Below, in pieces: positions 1 to 5,734 of a stretch of DNA of 5,734 nucleotides. The translations under genes were made by a program, and so were the position numbers. The stretch lies in assembly GCA_934511335.1 (NCBI GenBank), contig CAKSWL010000154.1, positions 1 through 5,734 on the forward strand. The letters are read 5' to 3'. Positions within the stretch are counted from its first letter, which is position 1. Every line of letters starts with the position of its first letter. The notes under the pieces are model-generated. The model made no database searches. It was not told the origin of the DNA and saw nothing but the letters and a program-made list of their open reading frames with translations. This DNA comes from an uncultured Cloacibacillus sp. Its GTDB lineage: Bacteria; Synergistota; Synergistia; Synergistales; Synergistaceae.

Positions 1-1863
1 ATTTTATATAGTCTGCTTTACCTTTTCTCCCCTGGAGGCACGTGGGGCCTCGGCGCTTCCATCGTGCCAGTCTGTTTTTTAGCCACAGTCTGTCTTTTCA
101 GAAGAAAGTTCTCTTTTGAGAGGGGGTTGAAGATATTCCTCCTACTTTTTTCCATAGGAATATTTACCCCGGCATTTACTTATGTCTTCACCCTTGGAAG
201 CGGCGCTACCAGCGACAGGCGTTGGTCTTTTCTTTTTCCTTTTATCTTTGCTTATATTCTTGTTTTGATGTTCCACCGCTTAGCCGAGTGGGAAGAAAAA
301 GATGAGAAGGTCTGCCTGGTCGCTGTATTAGCCTACGGCCTTTCCGTTTTGCTGTTGCACATATTTAAATTGCGCGGCATAGACAAATACATACTCTTTT
401 CGCTCTTTGCGATCTTCTTGACGATACTATCGCTTTGGTATGCAAATAGGCATTGGAATGCAGCTCAAAGAAAAGTTCTTCTTACCTCAATAATCCTCCT
501 ATCCTCTTTGGCAAATGTTTATTTTTTGTACTACACCCGTCCCGTAAGCCTTAAAGACACCTTTGGCCCGGCCAGGGCGGCATATGTCCTTCATAAAAAA
601 GCGCTTTCGCCCTCTCTTTTCATTGCTCGAACGGAAGCCCCTGGCGATTCCGCCTTTTTCAGAATCGACACGACAGACGCAACGGCTCAGGAATGGAAAT
701 TCAGTCTGCTTATTAGACAGCATGATATTAGAGGCTACGGGAGCCTGGCGACAAAATATCCCAAGTACCTCCTTGATCTGGAAAATCGCGACGCGCTTTT
801 TCTTTGGTTGGCGCGAGGCTGCGACGGAATAGCCTCCTTGGAATCTCTTTTCAGCGTAAAATATTTTGTGGCAGAAATTGACAGAGAGTCGTATGCTCCC
901 TATGGCTTTACAAAAATAAAAAGCAGCGACGACTATTCTCTCTTTAAAAACGATTATTTTTTACCCTTGGGCTATACCTATGACAGCTATATAACACAAA
1001 CGGAATACGAGGGCTATTCTGCGCTTGAAAGACTCGAAGCGCAGCTGCAGGCGGTGTCGCTTGAAAAGGCGCCTTCGTGGTCTCGTCAGGATAAAAACCT
1101 TAAGTTCAGCTGTACAACTATTCCGTGCAAAATATCTGCAGCAGAGGGACTGAAATGGGACGGCGGGAGCGTAAAGGTTAATAGAAATGGCGCCGGAATC
1201 GATATTTCATTTAAACCTCTTCCCAACGCGGAGATATACCTTCGTCTGCAAGGGTTGAATGTATACGATTCCAGACAGGCTCCTGTTTTTTTCGCCTTGC
1301 CGGTTTTGAGCTCGCAGTTAAGAAAGGTCATTTATCTTGCTAAGAATAATGATTCGAGATATCACGGCGGGGAAAATTTCCTGATCAGACTCGGCTCGTA
1401 CAGCAACTCGTCCGAGGTCAGCTGCAAAATCGCCTGGCCTTTCAAAGGTACCTTCAAACTCGACGACATCCAGCTCTACGCTCAGCCGATGGACAACTAC
1501 CCGGCACAGATAAACAAGCTGCGGGAGGATGTGCTGGAAAATATTTATGTCGGCAACGATAGAGTCTCCGGCACGATAAGCCTGAAGAAAAACAAAATCC
1601 TCTGCCTCTCGATCCCCTACAGCAAAGGCTGGCACGCAAAGGTGGACGGCAAGAAAGCAGAGCTCTTGAAGGCGAACTCGCTATTTATGGCGCTGCCTCT
1701 TGAGGCGGGCGACCATAAGATAGAGCTGGAGTACCGCGTCCCGGGCTTCCGTCTCGGGCTCTGCTTCTTCGCGCTGGGACTTTTGCTTCTGCTGGGAATC
1801 TTCCTCTACGACAGAAAGAGGAGGGTTTCCCCGCAGAAAAAAAACTTCGCGGCGGCAGACTGA
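1..1863 (+). CDS. YfhO-family multi-pass membrane protein, C-terminal part (5' end outside window)
   Basis: The frame is open from base 1, so the GTG at 64 is probably internal and the gene starts before the window; 620 residues are visible, and YfhO proteins usually have about 800-900. Counting from base 1, hydrophobic membrane segments lie near residues 16-33, 43-65, 74-93, 104-122, 130-148 and 159-178. A large soluble, probably extracytoplasmic, domain follows (about 180-580), then a last membrane helix (583-603) and a short basic tail. Family-like features are the Ser-Asp-Arg-Arg-Trp stretch ending at W75 before a membrane helix, and the C-terminal block with GW at 543-544 and DG at 549-550 (SKGWHAKVDGKK), followed by a Gly-Asp-His-Lys-Ile-Glu-Leu-Glu-Tyr beta segment. 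YfhO proteins are GT-C-like; in Bacillus subtilis YfhO is linked to sugar decoration of lipoteichoic acid. A role in glycosylating an envelope polymer here is inferred, and the substrate is unknown. The first kilobase is AT-rich compared with the rest of the window. Confidence 0.85.
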   Translation: MLYSLLYLFSPGGTWGLGASIVPVCFLATVCLFRRKFSFERGLKIFLLLFSIGIFTPAFTYVFTLGSGATSDRRWSFLFPFIFAYILVLMFHRLAEWEEKDEKVCLVAVLAYGLSVLLLHIFKLRGIDKYILFSLFAIFLTILSLWYANRHWNAAQRKVLLTSIILLSSLANVYFLYYTRPVSLKDTFGPARAAYVLHKKALSPSLFIARTEAPGDSAFFRIDTTDATAQEWKFSLLIRQHDIRGYGSLATKYPKYLLDLENRDALFLWLARGCDGIASLESLFSVKYFVAEIDRESYAPYGFTKIKSSDDYSLFKNDYFLPLGYTYDSYITQTEYEGYSALERLEAQLQAVSLEKAPSWSRQDKNLKFSCTTIPCKISAAEGLKWDGGSVKVNRNGAGIDISFKPLPNAEIYLRLQGLNVYDSRQAPVFFALPVLSSQLRKVIYLAKNNDSRYHGGENFLIRLGSYSNSSEVSCKIAWPFKGTFKLDDIQLYAQPMDNYPAQINKLREDVLENIYVGNDRVSGTISLKKNKILCLSIPYSKGWHAKVDGKKAELLKANSLFMALPLEAGDHKIELEYRVPGFRLGLCFFALGLLLLLGIFLYDRKRRVSPQKKNFAAAD

Positions 1864-1966
1864 ATGTCGACGGGATAAAGAGATATCGGCTCCCGAAAGA
1901 TGTCTATCGTTAGAAAAGAGAGATTCAAGTTACGGTAAAGCATACGCGAGAGTAATTCCTGCAAGA

Positions 1967-1993
1967 TTGGGCGGAGGATGGATCGGATAAAAT
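1967..1993 (+). promoter_or_regulatory. Possible weak sigma-70-type promoter
   Basis: TAAAAT at 1988-1993 matches the -10 consensus at five of six positions. TTGGGC at 1967-1972 is a poor -35 (three of six) with a short 15-base spacer. Initiation about 7 bases downstream would fall at about 2000, just where the left arm of the 11-bp inverted repeat begins. That coincidence is the main reason to list it; a chance match is quite possible. Confidence 0.2.
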
Positions 1994-2000
1994 AGAGCTT

Positions 2001-2063
2001 GCATGTAAATCAGCAAAGTATTCAGCCGGGCGAACTAAGGGGTAGCACAAGAGATTTACATGC
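2001..2063. repeat. 11-bp perfect inverted repeat (GCATGTAAATC / GATTTACATGC)
   Basis: The left arm is at 2001-2011 and the right arm at 2053-2063, separated by 41 bases. The arms are exact reverse complements, and pairing does not extend beyond either end. A perfect 11-bp match within such a short intergenic region is unlikely by chance. It may be an RNA stem, a protein-binding site or the remnant of an element end. No T-run follows the right arm, so it is not itself a terminator. Confidence 0.7.
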
Positions 2064-2116
2064 CGGCACAAAACACTAGGGGCTCCCGACGGCTCTTCGC
2101 GGGAATCTCCAGTGGG

Positions 2117-2155
2117 CCCCGCCTGTCTATTCCGCAAGGCGGGGGAAGTTTTTTT
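2117..2155 (+). terminator. Rho-independent terminator, rightward
   Basis: CCCCGCCT at 2117-2124 pairs perfectly with AGGCGGGG at 2137-2144 around a 12-base loop. After GAAG come seven T residues (2149-2155). The T-run lies only on the rightward side, so it terminates + strand transcripts: the yfhO-like mRNA, whose stop codon is about 250 bases upstream, and/or a separate small RNA. Read leftward, the hairpin is followed by CCCACTGGAG, with no T-run, so it would serve the helicase/SWIM operon poorly. Confidence 0.8.
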
Positions 2156-2170
2156 GCTTTTGCGCTCTTT

Positions 2171-3133
2171 TTATATCAGCTTCCTTGGCCGGCCCACCGG
2201 TTTTTTCTTTTCTCCCGTCAGTATTTCCCCCGCTAATATCGCGGCGTGTTCGTAGAAGGGCGCCAAGGTCTGGCGAAAGGGGTGTTCGCCGCGCCAGAAG
2301 GGAAAGTCGTTCATCACGTCGAGGGCGGCGGCGCGGCGCTGTCTCTCCGGCTCGCCGCGTTCAAAGGCGAACTCTCCGCCGCGGAACCAGTTTTCGTCTG
2401 CGGGCGGCCTTTCTTCGCACATCGCGGGATTTTTTTCATCCGGCGCTTCGGCCCCGCCTAGGAGCTCTCCGTCCGGCTCCCATTCGTAATCCGCACCGGA
2501 CTCTCCCGCCGGTTCCCCTTCCTGCGCGCTCTCGAGGGTCAGCAGGTTTATCAGCGATTCTTTGTCGAGGCCGCGCAGTTTGAGCAGCAAAAAGGGGTCG
2601 TCTTCAAGCTCCTCTCCAAGTATCAGGAGCACCGCGATGATGTGCTTGCAGGGCGAGGCGTCGTCAGGGCAGGTGCATTTGAAGCGGCGCAGCGCCTCTC
2701 TCGACGGAAAGAGCGGCGTCCCCGCCTCCTTGAATATCGTCTCTATCTCTTCGGGCATCTCCCCCGCAAGCAGTTTTGCGGCAAAGGCGGCGTTTTCGCG
2801 GAAGCGGAAGAGGATCAGCTCGCGCGCCTCCGGCGAGAGGGTCTCGAAGCCGAAGCGTATCTGGTAGGGCGTTTTGCGCGACCCCTGCACGAAGGCCGTC
2901 ACCAGCCCGGATTCTATCTGGATGTTGACGACCTGTCCCTTGCGGGCGTAGCTTTTGCCGCGTGCAAGGCGCCCTGAGTCGATGCAGTTTTCCATTATCT
3001 CGACCCAGCGGCGCGACCACCAGTTTGAACCATAGGCATGGCCGCGCGCGGTGCGTGATTTGATCCCGCATTTTGTTTCACGGGGTTTTTTATATTTGAA
3101 GAATTTTTCTTCGCGTTCAAATGAAGACATCAT
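2171..3133 (-). CDS. SWIM zinc-finger protein, partner of the SNF2 helicase
   Basis: A 320-residue cytoplasmic protein of the SWIM-domain family encoded beside bacterial SNF2 helicases (B. subtilis YwqB is a comparable protein). The SWIM finger is C153-x-C155-x6-C162-x-H164 (CTCPDDASPCKH), with all four predicted zinc ligands present, followed by a hydrophobic helix. The N-terminal region has the family-type YGSNWWSRRWVEIME block (34-48) and a predicted beta-rich stretch, roughly 58-100. A strongly acidic low-complexity segment covers roughly 200-260. The C-terminus is basic and ends in KKKPVGRPRKLI, an AT-hook-like GRP core at 314-316. SWIM domains bind nucleic acid or protein partners; DNA binding in support of the adjacent ATPase is inferred. 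The start at 3133 is supported by its ATGA overlap with the helicase stop; a second ATG follows immediately at 3130. Confidence 0.88.
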   Translation of the reverse strand: MMSSFEREEKFFKYKKPRETKCGIKSRTARGHAYGSNWWSRRWVEIMENCIDSGRLARGKSYARKGQVVNIQIESGLVTAFVQGSRKTPYQIRFGFETLSPEARELILFRFRENAAFAAKLLAGEMPEEIETIFKEAGTPLFPSREALRRFKCTCPDDASPCKHIIAVLLILGEELEDDPFLLLKLRGLDKESLINLLTLESAQEGEPAGESGADYEWEPDGELLGGAEAPDEKNPAMCEERPPADENWFRGGEFAFERGEPERQRRAAALDVMNDFPFWRGEHPFRQTLAPFYEHAAILAGEILTGEKKKPVGRPRKLI

Positions 3134-5734
3134 AGGCTGTCCACCGCCTCCCTTTCAAGCGAGAAGAGCTCGTGCAGGTCGCTGTCGCTGAGCTCGGAAA
3201 GCCAGCTTTCTCCCGTGCCGACAAGCATCTCGGCCAGCTCCCGCTTCGCCGTGATGAGCGATTCGATTTTTTCTTCCAGCGTGCCGCGGCAGCAGAAGTA
3301 GTGCACCTGTACGTTGTTCCTCTGTCCGATGCGGTAGGCGCGGTCGACGGCCTGCTGTTCGACGGCGGGGTTCCACCAGCGGTCGAACATGACGACATGG
3401 TTTGCGCGCGTCAGGTTCAGCCCCGTGCCGCCGGCTTTGAGGGAGAGGACGAAAAAGGGCGGCCCCTCTTCCTCCTCCTGGAAGCGGCGCACCATCTCGT
3501 CGCGCTTTTCGCGCGGTACGCCGCCGTGCAGGAAGAGCACTTCGCGCCCGAATGTCTCCTGGATAAATTTTTTGAGCAGTTCGCCCATCTCGGCGTACTG
3601 CGTAAAGATGAGCGCGCGGTCTCCCGAGGAGAGCATCTCTTCCGCGATCTCCGCGAGCCGCGCCAGTTTTCCCGAACGGTTGTCGATCTCTGATTTATCT
3701 TTTAGGTAGAGCAGCGGATGATCGCAGATCTGTTTCAGCGCCGTGATAGCGCCGAGCACCATCCCCTTGCGTTTTATTCCCTCCGCGCCCTCCAGCTCGC
3801 GTTCAAGCGACGTCGTCACGGCGCTGTAGAGCGTCGCCTGTTCGCGCGACAGGGGACAGAATTCCCGGCTCTCTATCTTTTCGGGAAGGTCGCTGATTAT
3901 CTCTTTGTCTGTTTTGAGGCGGCGCAGGACGAAGGGGGCCGTCATGCGCCGCACCCTGTCCATCGCCTTTTTCTCTCCCGCCTGGACGGGGCGCAGGATC
4001 TCCCGCGAGAAGCGTGCGCGGTTCGGCATGAGGCCGGGCATGAGAAATTCCATGATCGACCACATGTCGCCTACGTGGTTTTCCACGGGCGTGCCGGTGA
4101 GCGCGATATGCCAGTCGGCGCGGACGGCGCGCGCGGCGCGCGACTGGCAGGTGTCGGGGTTTTTTATGTTATGGGCCTCGTCGAGGATTATCCCGGCCCA
4201 TTCTATTTTGGTAAAGAGGGCGCTGTCGCGGTAAAGCAGCGCGTATGAAGATACCACCAGCGTTTCGGCGAGCGCCTCGTCGGTAAAGATATTCTTTTTG
4301 TTGCGTTTTAGGCCGTGGTGGATGAGGGTTTTCATGCCGGGAACGAAGCGTTCCGTCTCACGCCGCCAGTTCTCCATCACGGAGGTGGGGCAGATGAGCA
4401 GTATGGGGCGCTTTTCACCTAACAGCCGCAGATTTTTAATCAGGGCGAGAGTCTGGACGGTCTTGCCCAGCCCCATGTCGTCGGCGAGGCAGGCCCCCAT
4501 GCCGAGCCGCACGAGCCGCGTGAGCCAGGCGAGCCCCTTGGCCTGATAGGGGCGCAGCCGTCCCGCAAAGCCGGCGGGAGCCGCCATCTCCTCCAGCGGT
4601 TCCGCGCCGAAAAGCAGCGAGCGGACGTTGGCGAGCCACGGCGAACCCGTCACCTCCGAAAGCGGCGCGTCCAGATGCTCCTGCCGCAGAGACGACAAAA
4701 GCGCCTCTTTACGTTCTATTTTGTCGGGAAGTTTTTTCAGCGCCGCCGTTATCTTTTCCACCTCGTCGCGGTATAGGATGACCCAGCGGCCGCGAATATT
4801 GACGAGCGGCGTCTTGAGCTCGGTCAGCATTGAGAGTTCTTCCGCGGTGAGGGCGTCGTCGCCCAGCGCCACCGACCAATCCACGTCAAGCATATCGGAG
4901 AGGTGCATCCGGCCCCCAGGCGTGAAGGCGTTCCGGTCGTGGAGGTTTGCGCGCACCGAAAGGCGCGGGCGGTCTGATATCTCTCCCCACGACGAGGGGA
5001 ATTGTACCTGAATGCCCTGATCTATTATCGATGGCAGGTGGTTCTGTAAAAAATCGAAGAGGTTATCCAGTGAAAGCGGGCACTCGCATGGATAGGGCAC
5101 TTCGAGGCTGGCGGCGATATAGGGCACGCGCGTCGCGAGATGGCCCAGTATTTGCAGCATGTAGCGGCGCGGGTTCGTCTGCGTGTGCTCGAACCAGCCG
5201 CGTTCGGCCTCTGTAGGGCTCCACACGCGCTCCGCCGGTATTATCAGGCTCGGGTCCTGCGTTGACTGAAGGTGCCATGAAAGCGTCCAGCTCTTTTCGT
5301 CCGCAAAGAGCGGTTCCTCGAGGCGCATGAAGAGACGCCACGGCTGCGCGGTGACCGCCTTCAGCGAATCGGCCCAGGCGCGGATCTGCGGATAGAGAGA
5401 GGCCATCTCCTCATTCCATTTTACAAGCGGCGCCTTCTGCCAGATCAGCGAGCGCAGCCATATTTCATGAGGGTTGCCGGCGTTGACCCGGCGTCCGCGG
5501 TCCGATACCACGAGCTGCGAGGAGCGGACGAGTATGTCGGTCATACATTCAAGCAGCAGCATCGCCCCGACGCCCTTCGGGCGCGGCTCGGGCGCGCCGT
5601 TCGCCGAGAAGGCGCAGAGTACCGGCGGCATCGCCGCCGCGAAGGAGGAAAATTCGTCATGGTATTTGGCGAGGATTATCGGCCGCCATTGAGAGACGAA
5701 GCTGTCGCCGCGCGGCTCCATATCGGGGATATAG
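3130..5734 (-). CDS. SNF2-family DEAD/DEAH-box helicase/ATPase (5' end outside window)
   Basis: A bacterial SNF2/RapA-like double-stranded nucleic acid translocase, cytoplasmic and ATP-dependent. The frame stays open past the ATG at 5721 to the window edge (Tyr-Ile-Pro-Asp before that Met), and family members of this type are usually longer, so the true start is probably upstream. Numbering from the 5721 Met: a bacterial SNF2-associated domain (DUF3670-like) at roughly 228-320, with ALGDDALTAEEL from 285 and RGRW ending at W313; Walker A DDMGLGKT at 414-421 (K420); DEAH at 514-517; motif III TGT at 542-544; second RecA lobe with IFTQ at 705-708, HGG at 732-734, motif V GGTGLNL at 764-770, and motif VI Q790-A-V-D-R794 with RIGQ at 797-800. 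All catalytic motifs are intact, so an active ATPase is expected. It ends in TGA overlapping the SWIM gene start. Related pairs such as B. subtilis YwqA/YwqB exist; the cellular role (chromosome remodelling, repair or RNA polymerase recycling) is not settled. Confidence 0.93.
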   Translation of the reverse strand, partial: YIPDMEPRGDSFVSQWRPIILAKYHDEFSSFAAAMPPVLCAFSANGAPEPRPKGVGAMLLLECMTDILVRSSQLVVSDRGRRVNAGNPHEIWLRSLIWQKAPLVKWNEEMASLYPQIRAWADSLKAVTAQPWRLFMRLEEPLFADEKSWTLSWHLQSTQDPSLIIPAERVWSPTEAERGWFEHTQTNPRRYMLQILGHLATRVPYIAASLEVPYPCECPLSLDNLFDFLQNHLPSIIDQGIQVQFPSSWGEISDRPRLSVRANLHDRNAFTPGGRMHLSDMLDVDWSVALGDDALTAEELSMLTELKTPLVNIRGRWVILYRDEVEKITAALKKLPDKIERKEALLSSLRQEHLDAPLSEVTGSPWLANVRSLLFGAEPLEEMAAPAGFAGRLRPYQAKGLAWLTRLVRLGMGACLADDMGLGKTVQTLALIKNLRLLGEKRPILLICPTSVMENWRRETERFVPGMKTLIHHGLKRNKKNIFTDEALAETLVVSSYALLYRDSALFTKIEWAGIILDEAHNIKNPDTCQSRAARAVRADWHIALTGTPVENHVGDMWSIMEFLMPGLMPNRARFSREILRPVQAGEKKAMDRVRRMTAPFVLRRLKTDKEIISDLPEKIESREFCPLSREQATLYSAVTTSLERELEGAEGIKRKGMVLGAITALKQICDHPLLYLKDKSEIDNRSGKLARLAEIAEEMLSSGDRALIFTQYAEMGELLKKFIQETFGREVLFLHGGVPREKRDEMVRRFQEEEEGPPFFVLSLKAGGTGLNLTRANHVVMFDRWWNPAVEQQAVDRAYRIGQRNNVQVHYFCCRGTLEEKIESLITAKRELAEMLVGTGESWLSELSDSDLHELFSLEREAVDSL
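3134..3153 (-). promoter_or_regulatory. Ribosome binding region of the SWIM gene
   Basis: Reading leftward, GGTGG (complement of 3141-3145) lies 7 bases before the ATG at 3133, and a better Shine-Dalgarno match, AGGGAGG (complement of 3147-3153), lies 13 bases before it. Both are inside the end of the helicase coding sequence. The stronger site is rather far from the start, which fits a start that relies partly on ribosomes finishing the helicase at the overlapping TGA. Confidence 0.5.

Larger units (their letters stand above)
2001..2155 (+). ncRNA. Candidate small RNA of about 155 nt (hypothetical)
   Basis: This segment starts near the predicted start site of a weak promoter-like sequence and ends in the T-run of a strong terminator. 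It can fold into three successive compatible hairpins: 2001-2011 with 2053-2063 (11 perfect base pairs, 41-base loop), 2084-2088 with 2100-2104 (TCCCG/CGGGA, 11-base loop), and the terminator stem 2117-2124 with 2137-2144. It is not a tRNA, and I see no signature of RNase P RNA, SRP RNA or tmRNA; I could not match it to 6S RNA. It may equally be the 3' untranslated tail of the yfhO-like transcript or decayed sequence. Confidence 0.25.
1864..2170. other. Intergenic region between convergent genes
   Basis: About 307 bases separate the yfhO-like stop from the stop of the SWIM gene on the opposite strand. No convincing protein gene is present: the only open stretch, on the minus strand, starts inside the terminator hairpin, lacks a clear ribosome binding site and has no recognisable composition. 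The region holds a + strand terminator at 2117-2155, an 11-bp inverted repeat, a short hairpin at 2084-2104 and a weak promoter-like site. There is also a 9-base direct repeat, GGCTCCCGA, at 1888-1896 and 2081-2089; both copies have a CGGGA able to pair with their TCCCG (1871-1875 and 2100-2104). Confidence 0.8.

Noticed and set aside
1925..2137. 70-codon minus-strand open frame in the intergenic region
   Set aside because: It starts inside the terminator hairpin, lacks a clear ribosome site, resembles no family I know, and overlaps the structured elements; treated as chance.
2079..2155. Right end of an IS200/IS605-type element (subterminal hairpins)
   Set aside because: The hairpins are loosely reminiscent of such ends, but there is no transposase or TnpB remnant nearby and no left end; a plain terminator explains the last hairpin.
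2185..2977. + strand open frames opposite the SWIM gene
   Set aside because: The minus-strand frame has a complete SWIM motif and family-like N-terminus; the opposite frames are Arg/Ser-rich low-complexity readings typical of shadows.
4116..4146. GC-alternating stretch rich in GCGC, resembling a palindromic site
   Set aside because: It encodes the helicase segment around Ser-Arg-Ala-Ala-Arg-Ala-Val-Arg between DEAH and motif III; GC-rich Ala/Arg codons explain it.
3172..4248. Long + strand open frames (3172-3693, 3718-4248) opposite the helicase
   Set aside because: They mirror the GC-rich helicase coding strand, which has all SNF2 motifs in frame; they show no recognisable domain and are shadows.
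3130..5734. Anti-phage system built on the SNF2 protein (for example DISARM-like)
   Set aside because: No methyltransferase, phospholipase D-like or other defence partner is visible, and the SNF2-associated domain plus SWIM neighbour match a widespread housekeeping-type pair.

Overview
The window holds three protein-coding genes, two of them cut by the window edges, and one intergenic region of about 300 bases. On the left, reading rightward (1-1863), is the 3' part of a large multi-pass membrane protein of the YfhO family. On the right, reading leftward, is a two-gene unit: a SNF2-family helicase/ATPase (from the right edge to 3130) followed by a SWIM zinc-finger protein (3133-2171). The two overlap by 4 bases (ATGA) and are very probably co-transcribed and translationally coupled. 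The two transcription units converge on 1864-2170.

The organism is bacterial. The helicase/SWIM pair is GC-rich with strongly GC-biased codon use. The first kilobase of the yfhO-like gene is much more AT-rich, as often seen in cell-surface polysaccharide loci. I cannot place the species from three partial or ordinary genes. A Synergistota- or Firmicutes-type anaerobe would fit, but that is only an impression.

The intergenic region carries a clear rho-independent terminator on the + strand (2117-2155). Upstream of it are an 11-bp perfect inverted repeat (2001-2011 / 2053-2063), a 5-bp hairpin (2084-2104) and a possible weak promoter ending at about 1993. Together these could form a small RNA of about 155 nt. 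This is the only part of the window not explained by known gene families, and the hypothesis is tentative.

The SNF2 and SWIM proteins resemble a pair known in other bacteria (ywqA/ywqB in Bacillus subtilis) and probably act together on nucleic acid; their biological role is not established. The YfhO-like protein is a membrane glycosyltransferase-like protein with no visible link to them. I see no CRISPR array, tRNA, rRNA, intact insertion sequence or recognisable defence locus.
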